From Ischnura elegans (Eukaryota; Arthropoda; Insecta; Odonata; Coenagrionidae), in NCBI RefSeq assembly GCF_921293095.1, contig NW_025791658.1, positions 558,001 to 622,000 of the forward strand: DNA of 64,000 bases, written 5' to 3'. Position numbers and translations under genes: made by a program. Below are positions 60,601 through 63,972 of the stretch, piece by piece. The notes beneath the pieces were generated by a model that made no database searches, was not told the origin of the DNA, and saw only the letters and a program-made list of their open reading frames with translations. Numbering within the stretch: position 1 is the first letter of the stretch; every line of letters starts with the position of its first letter.

Positions 60601-63492
60601 TAAAAGATTGGGAGATAAATTAAAGTACTGGTGTATTGAGAGACCGGAGGAAGAAATACGGAAGAATTCAGGATCGGCAGAAAGAAGAAGAGGACGCAGA
60701 GAAAAGGCAGGCGCCTACGAGAGAGAAAGAGACCGGAGGAAAAGGGATGCGGCAGAACTCAAGATCCCCACTGGTGCAGTTCATGGCAGTGGCTCAGTGA
60801 GTGGTAGTACGGAGAGTACAAATGGGATTGTAATAGTCATGGCGGCTTGTTGATGTTGTTTATGCTCACGAGTTTTAGATTGTAAAATTTCTTTATAAAG
60901 TGTTATAAAAATCATTTGTCAAGTAAGAGAAGTGGAAAATTAAGGAGAACGTTACATACTTATGCAGTTATTCTTTATTATAGTGCTTCCCGGACTCAAT
61001 GAGAGCTTTCTTTGCCAGTTTGCGATCTTTCTAGTGGAGCACGGTCTCGTACTGCAAGGCTTGGAAAACACGGTGCTCCCGTGAATGCAGCTAGCAAGCG
61101 ATCGCTTCCATTTTACGAAGAGGATTCTAACGGAAATATTAAGCCCGATTTATCCTAGGGTTAATGCAGTAAGTCCGATGATTTTGCGCCTGATTTTATT
61201 TTTTTAGTTTATGCTGCGGTAGCTACGGTCGTGATTTGAAGACTTATCAGGCAAGTTTTTTTACTTTCTTCAACGTAGTGTACTTGAATCCATCTAAGGC
61301 CACGAATGTTCTTCTGGGCGTTGTTAGACAGACCATGGTTTATAGTTTTATTGCATTAAAATAAGGTAGTTTCCTTCATCAAAGAAAATGAAAGGCATTG
61401 ATTGCGATTCGTAACCCACCATTACTGTATACATAATATACAAATTATTTGGTTTTAGAAATCCCAGTTTAGAAGAGTGGCAATGGTCAATTTTAAGAGC
61501 ATCTGAAAAAGGCCAGATTGGCGCCCATGCGATGCCACACCACGTGACGTCCCAGGGACCTAGTTTCTACACGAGTAGATAGGAGTTTTACATCGTCTGA
61601 GGTTACCATTGCATGCATGAGGCAGAGAGCTCAGGGAAACATGTCTTAATAATCACTTATTAAAACTGGCTAAGGTCGGAAAGTTTTCCTCGTTTGATAA
61701 GTTATTAGTAATACTTATTTAAGCCAAGCACTACCAGCCAGCAGGGTACTAGGCTACCCGCTAGTAGCCTGCGTCGTATCTGCGCTAAGCCTCGCCTCAA
61801 GGTCACCTCGCAGGGCGGCAATGGGAACCAAAAATACGTCACACGGACTTTTCCCATCATTCCTACTTAGCAGTCTCGTTTTCGCGTGCTTGAAATTTTT
61901 GCCTTTTCGTTTAGTCGTGAAAAATACATATCGTCATTCGAAAATCTAAGAGCGTGAAATGCACACTCCAGGAGTAATAATCTTTCTATTTAGACAATAA
62001 AAAAATAATAGGAAACCACCCAAAAGTGTACCACTTTTTCCGCGTGTTGAAGACCAGAATTCCTGAAACCCTTTGGTCCCAAGCTTTTTGGATTTCAGGT
62101 CCTCAGCTGTATTATTATTGTATCAATGGTCAACTATGAAAGTTAACCAAGTTAGATTTGACAAAACTCTCCGCTCACTTCCCCTATAAGCTGATATTTT
62201 CACGCCCACATATTTCTCTATTGTGCTCTTGGAAATTCCCCTGAAGTTGAGTAGCGCTCCAACCCCAAAGCAACCCTCCCCTACCAACGCATAATAGCAA
62301 CCAAATAAACAACAAAGTAAAAACAAAAATAACGATTTCTGTACCAGAAGATGTCGCCTCTGCAAGTGTAAAATGGTGTGTTTATTGTTAATTGCGATTA
62401 CGGTTTTAGAAAAAATTTCTGCAAAATGAATTCTTGCGTAGGTGCGCAAGGTTTTACTTGACATAATGGTTTTCAGGAACCTAAAAAATGATTTCAAGGC
62501 ATTTTTCCGTGTAGAACTCAGAGTTTTTGTCATCACTTTTTTTGCCGAGTTCACAATAATTTTGGTTCCTGTAACTGCGACGATGTTTCAGCGATGATGA
62601 TGCCCAGGCGACGCTCGCCCGGGCGACCACCATAGATAAGCCGAAAAGCAAATGCTGGAAGATACGAAAATGGAGAAGGATTTATGTCACTGCTGCTATT
62701 GTCGTCGATGAAGACAGGAACTCGTATTTATGCCATAGTTTGGCATTCCCAATCGTGAAAAAATGCCCCAGATATGATACGCTAAAATTTTTTCGCGTAG
62801 GAATTGTGAGGTTTAGGGGCCGATTTTCACTTTTTACATTGTTTCTTATGGGATATTATGTTTCGATTAACGTCATTTCGTTTGTCGTCAAATTTTTCAG
62901 GAACGGTAAGTGACGTTAAACGAGGACTCACTGTACCTTGTTAATTAATTGCACTGGATTTTCACAAAGTTAAGCTTGAAATCATCGAGTTTAAGTTGGA
63001 TTTGACATAACTCTCTGCTTAATTCCCCTATAAGCTTATATTTTCACGCCTACATATTTCTTTATAGTGCTCTTCGAAATCCCCCTGAAGTTGAGTAATG
63101 CTCCAACCCCAACACAACCGTCCCCTACCAACGCATAATAGCAACCAAATAAACAACAAAGTAAAAACAAAAATAACGATTTCTGTACCTGAAGATGTCG
63201 CCGCTGCGACTAAACCAGTCATCATAAATAAATTATGTGAAAAAGTACCACACCTTTTTAATCGTAACATATTTCTCTATAGTGTGTATGGCAACCGGGA
63301 AAACTGGGAGAATTGAGAAAGATTTGTGAAACTTACAGGAGGACACGATTGACTGGAGATTCCCTGGGCTCGTATCTCCTTGTCAAAGGCCAGTCGTGCA
63401 CCATAGCACTGCAGTTTGAACGACTTGAAATCGGTGAGCTTGCTGAGGCACCTGGCACACACTTGCTGAGGATAGCCATCTTCCCTGTTCAC
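27369..63492 (-). CDS. ZAD / C2H2 zinc-finger protein gene, eight exons, 5' end missing
   Basis: Joined exons in order of transcription: 63337-63492, 51822-51887, 51622-51711, 50765-50951, 49374-49641, 43826-44068, 29907-30139, 27369-27667. Every junction has GT donor and AG acceptor, phases agree (0,0,0,1,2,2,1), and the sum is 1542 nt with one stop at the end, 513 residues. Order of parts: second half of a ZAD (about 1-35), an acidic segment with IKTE (53-104), a Gly/Pro/Met-rich linker (105-166), then eleven C2H2 fingers (about 190-498) and a basic tail ending GRGRGRKKAG. ZADs of this family generally mediate dimerisation, and C2H2 arrays usually bind DNA, so a nuclear sequence-specific regulator is the likely role. 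The target is unknown. The first half of the ZAD and the start codon are not found. Confidence 0.9.
27765..27931. repeat. Intronic direct duplication, copy A
   Basis: It is repeated at 28637-28803 (CCATTGCCTAAAAGTCCAGG at the start of both, TAGAAATTTTACAATT at the end). It belongs to a tandem duplication that also copied the start of the terminal exon. Confidence 0.85.
27939..28012 (-). pseudogene. Pseudoexon: duplicated start of the terminal zinc-finger exon
   Basis: It matches 27622-27700: acceptor CTATGTTTGTACAG, then GT GAG ACA CCT TTC GAG TGC AAG TAA TGT. The finger's second residue after CK is a stop (TAA in place of TAC), so inclusion would truncate the protein after finger 8. Homology ends after about 45 bp of exon. 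Confidence 0.85.
28146..28613. mobile_element. hAT-like MITE (AGGGATGGNCGGATA ends)
   Basis: Inverted ends AGGGATGGACGGATAC and ATATCCGACCATCCCT enclose about 468 bp full of GATCCG and GGATCC variants. It is inserted in the second copy of the duplicated intron. No transposase. Confidence 0.75.
28637..28803. repeat. Intronic direct duplication, copy B
   Basis: Second copy of 27765-27931, differing at scattered positions, on the far side of the hAT-like MITE. Confidence 0.85.
28925..29012 (-). repeat. pogo/Tigger-like MITE T4 fragment
   Basis: AAAGTAAAACCTTTTTACAT and GGACCAAAATTTAGGCAATT match 6300-6390 in reverse. Only about 88 bp survive. Confidence 0.65.
29105..29660 (-). pseudogene. RTE-like LINE 3' fragment
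   Basis: Plus-strand ATCATCATCATCATTAGCC marks the GAT-rich 3' tail. The minus frames include VRHILRHDGLMKTILEGQVE, MRKIKWIDCVSNEEVL and FLCGSNAWTLTAAEKSRVE, matching the element at 56709-58262. Several frameshifts. Confidence 0.85.
29907..30139 (-). CDS. Zinc-finger gene exon 7 (fingers 6-8)
   Basis: The exon follows acceptor TTAATTGTTTCACAG. Its first base completes the Lys of PMFK from the previous exon, giving FKCEQCNKTFSNRIYFLNH, an intact finger split by the intron directly before its first Cys. FGCLECGKTFVHKYSLKQH and FACDACGKKFDKKNHLRVH follow. It ends MLHTG with donor GTGAGA, leaving one base that pairs with GT of the terminal exon to restore Gly. Length 233 nt. Confidence 0.95.
30456..31618. 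mobile_element. pogo/Tigger-like MITE T3 (CAGTGGAACCTCGATTTATCG ends)
   Basis: Left end CATGGAACCCTGATCTATCG and right end CAGATCGAGGTGCCACTG are inverted and bordered by TA on both sides. The interior repeats CGCATTGATCGTTT-type words. Other copies: 37289-37820 and 53430-54262. An 86-bp RTE-like insertion is at 31023-31108. Confidence 0.8.
31023..31108 (-). mobile_element. 86-bp RTE-like LINE tail insertion with 12-bp TSD
   Basis: The minus strand reads ...GTCAAACCAATCCTAGGATT GTTGACCAGTGATGATG, the same 3' end as the element at 58230-58289. ATTGCCTAAATT is repeated exactly at 31011-31022 and 31109-31120. It is an extremely 5'-truncated insertion. Confidence 0.9.
31718..32488. mobile_element. 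pogo/Tigger-like MITE T2 (CAGTGAGTCCTCGTTTAACG ends)
   Basis: Left end CAGTGAGTCCTCGTTTAACG and right end AACGAGGACTCACTG are inverted, with TA at 31716-31717 and 32489-32490. A truncated inverted copy is at 62365-62934. The internal open frame 31999-32253 has no transposase motif. Confidence 0.85.
32506..33943 (-). mobile_element. pogo/Tigger-like MITE P, copy 3, interrupted by a LINE
   Basis: It begins TAGTCCCGATTATCCAGC and ends GATAATCGGGAGTTTGCTG. The block GCAACTTGTGCGAGAC at about 32788 is separated from its continuation GGCATGGTGCCTGACAGC at about 33548 by a LINE fragment. Confidence 0.8.
32813..33535 (-). pseudogene. Jockey/CR1-like LINE 3' fragment in MITE P
   Basis: The minus frame encodes LIYNALVNTRLNYGVFSWGA, VVLQKRLIRVILKKSRIES and PLRHLFIYKVLRRFF, the region after the RT core of Jockey/CR1-like elements. 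A TAA repeat at 32816-32841 is its 3' tail. The frame is open over about 136 codons after the junction, so the copy is fairly young. Confidence 0.85.
33950..34660. other. Unassigned intronic sequence
   Basis: No gene. The stretches near 30300-30450 and 34020-34260 look alike (AAATGG...GTCAACTCATTATTGAAATT and similar), so an old dispersed repeat is likely. Confidence 0.35.
34670..34998 (+). pseudogene. Degenerate mariner-like transposase C-terminal fragment
   Basis: The plus frames give LIHDNDRHLSTDAPQLLLEQ and then FHFYDEMEMWLDGKHFQTGS. They resemble the DN-RPH...LLEQF and FHLF-MK-WLGG-RF blocks of mariner transposases. Key catalytic context is lost and a frameshift separates the two parts. 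Identification rests on this pattern only. Confidence 0.45.
35050..35098 (+). repeat. Short direct repeat flanking the Harbinger fragment, copy A
   Basis: GGGTCGAAGAGAGGGGCCAG and the preceding GGGGAGGGAGG recur at 35506-35562, on the other side of the transposase-like exon. Confidence 0.7.
35200..35635 (+). pseudogene. PIF/Harbinger transposase C-terminal part (HARBI1-like)
   Basis: After a TTTTTTTTATAG that looks like a splice acceptor, the frame reads GDSGYPLETCLLTPVPG, then EDRYNRSLCRARSIVVRYNG, LLKARWRCL and RIINSCCVLHNMCLARD. This matches the DDE_Tnp_4 C-terminus, with the GDSGYP aspartate kept. Residues after about 120 are low-complexity and probably not part of the domain. The N-terminal half and the first catalytic Asp are absent. 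It could be a transposon relic or an exon of a domesticated gene; nothing supports the latter. Confidence 0.7.
35506..35562 (+). repeat. Short direct repeat flanking the Harbinger fragment, copy B
   Basis: Second copy of the GGGTCGAAGAGAGGGGCCAG segment, expanded by a C run. Confidence 0.7.
35930..36490. repeat. GC-richer degenerate repeat with inverted and direct parts
   Basis: GAAAGCGGCCTGAATTTCATGG (about 35979) is inverted against CCGTGAAATTCAGGCC (about 36356), while GCCGTGAACGG followed by GTCACGTC recurs directly at about 36007 and 36411. It looks like a degraded foldback MITE. Confidence 0.5.
36654..37115. mobile_element. piggyBac-type MITE M7 (TTAACCCTTTCG end)
   Basis: TTAA at 36650-36653 is followed by CCCTTTCG, the family start seen at 45773. 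GGAGCAGGTACCCGGACCCC and the segment near ATCAACATGGAAATTGTTAA match 45777-46612 in part. The right end is not clear. Confidence 0.6.
37122..38815. mobile_element. hAT-like element (AGAGATGGGTCGAATA end), interrupted by T3
   Basis: The left part is rich in CGAATATCGAAT and starts AGAGATGGGTCGAATAGC; the right part ends GAGTATTCGCGGATACTG then TTTGCACATCTCC, roughly its inverse. A T3 copy occupies about 37289-37820. The interior has no intact transposase. Confidence 0.5.
37289..37820. mobile_element. pogo/Tigger-like MITE T3, partial
   Basis: CAGTGGAATCTCGATCTATC opens it, followed by AAAACGATGAGTGCGGGAAT as in the copy at 53430. The right terminus is lost. Confidence 0.7.
38820..40283. other. 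Unassigned intronic sequence
   Basis: About 1.5 kb without a supported gene. GGACGGCGTTGAAGGGTTAA near 39520-39540 looks like a TTAA-class transposon end. A G-rich stretch lies at 39650-39740. Confidence 0.4.
40284..40420. repeat. pogo/Tigger-like MITE T1 fragment
   Basis: CAGTAGATTCCGGTTAATTG and GCGAACTCTCTTGTATGTGG match the right part of the copy at 17407-18004 in reverse. It breaks off at the piggyBac remnant. Confidence 0.75.
40430..42083 (+). mobile_element. piggyBac-like element with degraded transposase, plus strand
   Basis: It contains a broken transposase frame and a 3' non-coding part that ends GATCTCGTCG followed by TTAA, the inverse of the border at about 25272. The 5' end is missing. 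Its 3' part is an inverted duplicate of 25272-26475, about 15 kb away. Confidence 0.75.
40701..41186 (+). pseudogene. piggyBac transposase fragment (DDE_Tnp_1_7)
   Basis: The frame has LSLEESMVPWRARLGYSEYM, GKRYRYAIKSYML, SFYMDIFYNG, GTLRRDRKGMP and LRWKDKREVRMISAQF, the order of motifs in piggyBac-type transposases. The usual SLDE acid appears as SLEE and the D of VDNFY as MDIFY, so conserved catalytic positions are partly changed. The N-terminal half (about 40430-40690) is frameshifted and the C-terminal Cys-rich domain is absent. Inactive. Confidence 0.85.
42090..42534. other. Unassigned intronic sequence
   Basis: The first 90 bases (CATTTTCTCCAAAAAATGGT and neighbours) are an inverted match to 24895-24955, extending the inverted duplication around the piggyBac pieces. 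The rest shows nothing. Confidence 0.5.
42547..43127. mobile_element. Penelope-like foldback element 4 with 12-bp TSD
   Basis: Arms of about 165 bp (42550-42715 and 42928-43093) are inverted around a GC-rich, C/G-run loop. AACATCGCTTTT is repeated at 42535-42546 and 43128-43139. Both arms hold GAATGACG(C/A)GGAGAGTCG then AAACCATGGTCG, a stem-loop followed by GAAA and a self-complementary ACCATGGT, like the hammerhead core reported in PLEs. Proline-rich frames in the loop are not genes. Confidence 0.75.
43140..43825. other. Unassigned intronic sequence
   Basis: No gene or repeat recognised; the sequence at its right edge is the donor side of the exon at 43826. Confidence 0.4.
43826..44068 (-). 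CDS. Zinc-finger gene exon 6 (fingers 3-5)
   Basis: The acceptor is GTTTTTGCGTTTCAG. The first base completes an Arg begun by CG in the previous exon, restoring FVCERCGKAFFHNSELQAH. YSCDYCQRGFGDKLHLIEH and FSCTICGKAFGSVKNLKLH follow, each with C-x2-C-x12-H-x3-H. The exon ends PMFK with donor GTGAGT; without splicing a TGA would follow at once, so the intron is required. Length 243 nt. A partial copy of its start lies at 45563-45636. Confidence 0.95.
44290..44942 (+). mobile_element. MITE M1, complete copy
   Basis: It runs from TAGGGTAGTTTCCTTCATC to AATAGGAAACCACCCTA; the ends are inverted over at least 14 bp. It is 653 bp and non-coding. Sibling copies: 51-647, 19407-19630, 61364-62021. Confidence 0.85.
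44950..45560 (+). pseudogene. Non-LTR retrotransposon C-terminal fragment (R2/R4-like zinc knuckle)
   Basis: Frames read LPTYEGGLGILDAVQLHYMQ, then (after stops) TAIQDRIILTKNFRKFILKE and CRRCKNQSETIEHITGSCTA. The CxxC...H...C knuckle followed by LAANEY--RHDNVAKIMHQE is typical of the C-terminal region of R2/R4-type and related LINEs. Stops interrupt it several times. The clade assignment is tentative. Confidence 0.55.
45563..45636 (-). pseudogene. Duplicated fragment of zinc-finger exon 6 with deleted acceptor
   Basis: GCTGCTTGCGTGAGCTTTCA and the following GTTGTGGAAGAAAGCCTTGC match 44026-44095, covering the first 45 or so bp of the exon and its upstream intron. The copy lacks the seven bases that held the splice AG, so it cannot be spliced in the same way. 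It adjoins the LINE fragment at 44950-45560. Confidence 0.85.
45777..46612. mobile_element. piggyBac-type MITE M7 with TTAA on both sides
   Basis: TTAA at 45773-45776 and 46613-46616 flanks an 836-bp insertion whose left end is CCCTTTCGAGACAG. The host sequence on both sides continues the hAT-like MITE without loss. The short palindromes near 46490 and 46585 (TGTATATACATATAC) are AT-rich. Non-coding. Confidence 0.8.
46748..47725. mobile_element. PIF/Harbinger-like MITE with TGA duplication
   Basis: Ends GGGCCGTATTCTTAGTCGAC and GTCGACTAAGAATACGGCCC are perfect inverted repeats of 20 bp or more. TGA at 46745-46747 and 47726-47728 is a 3-bp duplication as in PIF/Harbinger elements. The 978-bp interior is non-coding; CCCTACAT words recur near both ends. 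Confidence 0.85.
47820..48800. other. Unassigned intronic sequence
   Basis: No gene. GCCCGCTCCCAGCAGGCTTC near 48662 is an inverted match to 29047-29070, a short dispersed repeat. Confidence 0.4.
48801..49117 (-). pseudogene. Helitron helicase (Pif1-like) C-terminal fragment
   Basis: The minus frame runs from GKIVLIPRIQLMPSDPTMP through RRQFPIKVSYAMTINNAQGQ to HGQLYVAFSRGRSFKNIFV and ends at TAA. INNAQGQT and LYVAFSRG are the last conserved motifs of the Pif1-type helicase of Helitrons and related PIF1 proteins. The ATG inside is not a true start since the frame is open further upstream. Only about 105 codons remain. It lies in an intron of the zinc-finger gene. Confidence 0.8.
49374..49641 (-). 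CDS. Zinc-finger gene exon 5 (fingers 1-2, start of finger 3)
   Basis: The acceptor GTTGTTTTCTTGCAG precedes GG AGG TTA, completing the Gly codon left by the upstream exon (PIQ-G-RLPDGG). A linker rich in Gly/Ser/Gln leads to FVCPQCGKSFAFLCYMNKH (with H-x4-H, IRTTH) and HECVVCKMRFAKRGNLERH. The linker HNGERTFVCER then opens finger 3, which is completed by exon 6. Donor GTGAGT. Length 268 nt. The LINE fragment on its right lies only about 20 bp from the acceptor. Confidence 0.95.
49660..50190 (+). pseudogene. RTE-like LINE C-terminal fragment, second family
   Basis: The frame encodes SRKRLVKCYVWSVLMYGCET, WTMGKRDRDRIGAFEMRVRR, GIRWTDRVGNERVLNRIDE and GNWLGHLMRGNGILKAALEG. It follows the same plan as the element at 56709-58262 but with low identity, so it is another family. 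It has a long open frame but lacks the RT core. Confidence 0.75.
50200..50441 (-). repeat. pogo/Tigger-like MITE T4 fragment
   Basis: It matches 5697-5930 in reverse (ACGATTTGCGGAGGTAGTAA, TTTACATGTAAATCTGACGG) and ends TTTTTACTG followed by TA. Confidence 0.8.
50480..50725. repeat. Two head-to-head tRNA-derived short repeats
   Basis: The plus-strand copy (50612-50725) has a tRNA-like head: CAGCTTAACTGGCTAAATC resembles an A box and AGGTTCGTATCC a B box, closed by GCCTCGG/CAAGGCG. A diverged minus-strand copy (50582 down to about 50480) shares GTCAAGGCGA and GAGGATTTTTCGCACA. Together they form an inverted repeat. They lie in the intron just 5' to 3' of the Gly-rich exon. Confidence 0.65.
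50765..50951 (-). CDS. Zinc-finger gene exon 4 (Gly/Pro/Met-rich linker)
   Basis: The acceptor CTATCTTTTTCTCAG precedes GCC ATG GGA. The exon encodes AMGDGLAPRNHGG, then GGAFPGVNVGGLGVRD, GAGLPGMGPGMYQP and PMPIQ, leaving one base for the next exon; donor GTAAGA. Phase 0 in and phase 1 out fit both neighbours exactly. It has no folded domain and looks like a flexible spacer between the N-terminal part and the fingers. Length 187 nt. Confidence 0.85.
51325..51575 (-). repeat. pogo/Tigger-like MITE T4 fragment
   Basis: It matches 5697-5930 in reverse (GAGATAAAGTGGTTCACTAC, TGTAAATCTGACGGGACCGT) and ends AGAGGTTTTACTG followed by TA. It lies between exons 3 and 4 of the zinc-finger gene. Confidence 0.8.
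51622..51711 (-). CDS. Zinc-finger gene exon 3 (short, acidic, IKTE motif)
   Basis: Acceptor TTATCACACTAG, then 30 codons without stop beginning DTTGGITAEVLIKTEIDCDE and ending RGILGPE, then donor GTAAGA. Phase 0 at both ends. IKTE fits the sumoylation consensus (hydrophobic-K-x-E), common in transcription factors; this is inference. The exon is too short to show as an open frame and was found from its splice sites. Only 110 bp separate it from exon 2. Confidence 0.85.
51822..51887 (-). CDS. Zinc-finger gene exon 2 (short, acidic)
   Basis: Acceptor TTTCTTTGTTATAG, then 22 codons VSAGRVEVKVEKVDAEDEIY plus DV, then donor GTAAGT. Phase 0 at both ends, as required by the ZAD exon before and exon 3 after. 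The charged VKVEKVDAEDE has another weak K-x-E/D site. No domain. Confidence comes from splice sites, phase and spacing, not from homology. Confidence 0.85.
51900..52583. other. Unassigned intronic sequence
   Basis: AT-rich, no gene. GGTAAAAGTGG-type words repeat near 52045-52140. Confidence 0.4.
52658..53393. mobile_element. pogo/Tigger-like MITE T6 (CAGTGGAACCTTGTTAAAGCG end)
   Basis: Left end CAGTGGAACCTTGTTAAAGC and right end TTTTATCGAGGTTGCACTG are imperfect inverted repeats. Interior words such as CTATAGCGAG recur near both ends. No transposase. A TA duplication is visible only on the left. Confidence 0.65.
53430..54262. mobile_element. pogo/Tigger-like MITE T3, copy 3
   Basis: It starts CAGTGGAACCTCGATTTATC and repeats AAAACGATGAATGCGGGAAA. 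The right part matches 30620-30730 in reverse (AAACACTCGTCGGCTTTAAG and the CCGAAGACGAATAAGAATAA block). The 138-codon open frame at its left end has no transposase motif. Confidence 0.75.
54331..54542. mobile_element. Small MITE with TGAAAGTGCCCTAACTCCATT ends
   Basis: TGAAAGTGCCCTAACTCCAT at the left is inverted against ATGGAGTTAGGCCACTTTCA at the right. It is 212 bp, AT-rich and non-coding, and truncates the end of the adjoining LINE frame. Confidence 0.75.
54543..55150 (-). pseudogene. Jockey/CR1-like LINE C-terminal fragment
   Basis: The minus frame includes VKLLGFHLDSKLNWTGHFSE, IHNALFNSHLSYGIEIWGNA, LFRKLNILTVYSLYVYRVLL and MGIKLFNHLPESARG. These follow the RT core in Jockey/CR1-type LINEs, and the last segments match 4330-4560. 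The frame is open over 200 codons. The RT core is absent. Confidence 0.85.
55880..58289 (+). mobile_element. RTE-like LINE, nearly complete, with TSD
   Basis: ATGAGATATTAC occurs at 55868-55879 and again at 58290-58301 after a GAT-repeat tail (GATGATGATGATGATGA), giving an 8-12 bp duplication (the first bases overlap the tail). The element starts inside the endonuclease domain, so it is 5'-truncated. It is the best preserved of at least six RTE-like copies in the window. Confidence 0.9.
55890..58262 (+). pseudogene. RTE-like endonuclease/reverse transcriptase, one stop and an RT deletion
   Basis: The protein would nick target DNA and copy the element's RNA. The partial endonuclease (55890-56400) has IILGDWNAVVGEG, RFQIDYILV and DVDSDHNLVMM. 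A TAA at 56688-56690 interrupts a single continuous frame (EICR, stop, ARKAREMWMK). The RT part has SGIDDIPAELIKNSG, RQGCTLSPVIFNVYIE (motif B) and LRFADDIAVIAET (motif C). Between EDQFGL and AVIKSGPS the usual segment with motif A (FVDLEKAFD-type, roughly 70 residues) is missing in frame, removing a catalytic aspartate. The C-terminus has LLYGSEAWTMTAAEKARIE and ends AASNQS at TAG. Confidence 0.9.
58377..58778. mobile_element. Penelope-like foldback element 5 with 13-bp TSD
   Basis: Arms 58425-58535 and 58672-58775 are inverted around a CT-rich loop. GGCGATAAC(G/A)TGA lies at 58364-58376 and 58779-58791. The right arm reads TATGAATATGATACAGTGTA then TTGAAACTAGTC: a stem-loop (ATAC/GTAT) followed by GAAA and the self-complementary ACTAGT, as in the other foldbacks. 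No protein. Confidence 0.75.
59349..59906 (+). mobile_element. Penelope-like foldback element 6 with 10-bp TSD
   Basis: CATACTGAGG at 59339-59348 and 59907-59916 flanks a 558-bp element. Arms 59372-59433 and 59839-59903 are inverted (TCACGGGAAATCAGC). Between them lies an endonuclease-only frame. The right arm contains CTGAAGA, stem CGATGGC/GCCATA, then GAAACGTT, the closest match here to the small hammerhead ribozymes described in PLEs. Confidence 0.85.
59414..59821 (+). CDS. GIY-YIG endonuclease of Penelope-like element, open frame
   Basis: The 135-codon frame has GYIGETGRTIETRISEHQRC, SAAADHCIKNNHAIKFSETK, GYWGRFTKEAIEIRI and FNLSKSWNP, the block order of Penelope-type GIY-YIG nucleases. 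The first residues (MLPTFHG) come from the inverted arm, and the GIY/VY half of the catalytic signature is missing, so the nuclease is N-terminally truncated and probably inactive although the frame is open. No RT sequence is attached. Confidence 0.7.
   Translation: MLPTFHGYIGETGRTIETRISEHQRCIRLGYPEKSAAADHCIKNNHAIKFSETKILCKAKGYWGRFTKEAIEIRIANNKMNRGVGFNLSKSWNPMAKRMSKLRGGKNPKKQTNHSRPDLPNGVYKPGNNQVYHSP
59920..60326. other. Unassigned intronic sequence with an RTE-like scrap
   Basis: AACAAGTTAGTAATGAGAAA then TTCTAAGAAGAGTAGGA at 60120-60165 resemble the RTE segment RVSNEEVLRRVG. Otherwise nothing was recognised. Confidence 0.4.
60327..61207 (+). mobile_element. pogo/Tigger-like MITE P, copy 6, with an inserted segment
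   Basis: It starts CAGTCCCGATTATCCAGG and breaks off after TTTTGCGCCTGATTTTATT without its right end. The part 60450-60935 is absent from other copies and includes a basic open frame (60608-60853). Confidence 0.75.
60608..60853 (+). CDS. Unidentified short basic open frame inside MITE P
   Basis: The 81-codon frame is rich in Arg, Glu and Lys (ERDRRKRDAAELKIPTGAVH) and ends NGIVIVMAAC. I do not recognise it. It may be an internal part of the longer, autonomous relative of MITE P, or chance. There is no splice or promoter evidence. Confidence 0.15.
   Translation: MGDKLKYWCIERPEEEIRKNSGSAERRRGRREKAGAYERERDRRKRDAAELKIPTGAVHGSGSVSGSTESTNGIVIVMAAC
61364..62021 (+). mobile_element. MITE M1, nearly complete copy
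   Basis: It runs from GGTAGTTTCCTTCATCAAAG to AATAGGAAACCACCC and aligns end to end with 44290-44942. Confidence 0.85.
62140..62371. repeat. Direct duplication around MITE T2, copy A
   Basis: It is repeated at 62985-63213, sharing CCCTGAAGTTGAGTA and CCAACGCATAATAGCAACCA. Its first 60 bases resemble an RTE 3' end in reverse (TTTGACAAAACTCTCCGCTC). Confidence 0.85.
62365..62934 (-). mobile_element. pogo/Tigger-like MITE T2, truncated copy
   Basis: It matches 31718-32280 in reverse and ends GTTAAACGAGGACTCACTG followed by TA. The other terminus is lost at the junction with copy A of the direct duplication. Confidence 0.8.
62985..63213. repeat. Direct duplication around MITE T2, copy B
   Basis: Second copy of 62140-62371; the two differ by scattered substitutions. 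Copy B continues without break into the intron next to the ZAD exon, so it is probably the older position. Confidence 0.8.
63337..63492 (-). CDS. Zinc-finger gene: exon with the second half of the ZAD domain
   Basis: The acceptor TTCTATTCTCTCTTTAG precedes GTG AAC AGG, and the exon ends CCT CCT before donor GTAAGT. The 52 codons read VNREDGYPQQVCARCLSKL, then TDFKSFKLQCYGARLAFD and IRAQGISSQSCPP. D-GYPQQVC-RC is the second Cys pair of the ZAD (the ..D.LP..IC..C form), followed by the F...C helix typical of ZADs. The first Cys pair must be in an upstream exon. ZADs coordinate zinc through two such pairs and dimerise. Confidence 0.9.
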
Positions 63493-63654
63493 CTAAAGAG
63501 AGAATAGAAAACGGTGTTCAGAGAAATAGTGCAGAGAAAAAAAAAACATACACTGTTCTTGTGTACAGTCTGGGTGCAGAGAGTTGTCTGTTGCCAGGCA
63601 GAAGGGTCTATTTTCGGGCTAGGGAGCAAGGTTGCATGGTAAGAAAGGGAAATG

Positions 63655-63900
63655 CCTGTGGCATTTTATAGTGTTCCCCCCCCCCCCCAAAAATTTCTGG
63701 TATGCCCCCCCAGAAATTCCTCGAACTTCCTCCGAACTTATCCGCAGAACTTCTCCCGCTAAGGACTTTTCGAGCTAAGGTTTTTCGCACAAAGGATTTT
63801 CGCGCAAAGGCCCTGTCGCAAAAGGCCCTGTCTCGCAAAATCCTACCTCCGGAAAATCCTGCCTCCAGAAAACAGCCTCCGGAAACAGCCCCCGAAACAG
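63655..63900. repeat. Low-complexity C-rich and CCGGAAA-type stretch
   Basis: A C run at about 63677-63686, C-rich blocks and repeated CGCAAAGG/CTCCGGAAA words lie upstream of the ZAD exon. The minus-strand frame across them is compositional. Confidence 0.6.
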
Positions 63901-63972
63901 CCCCGAGACACCCCCGAACCAGCCTACCTGCAATCCAAGACTTATATAGGACTACTGCGGAGGAATACTTAC

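Noticed and set aside
62123..62554. Minus-strand 143-codon frame
   Set aside because: It spans the junction between the direct duplication and the T2 MITE; the part in T2 differs in frame from the T2 copy at 31718.
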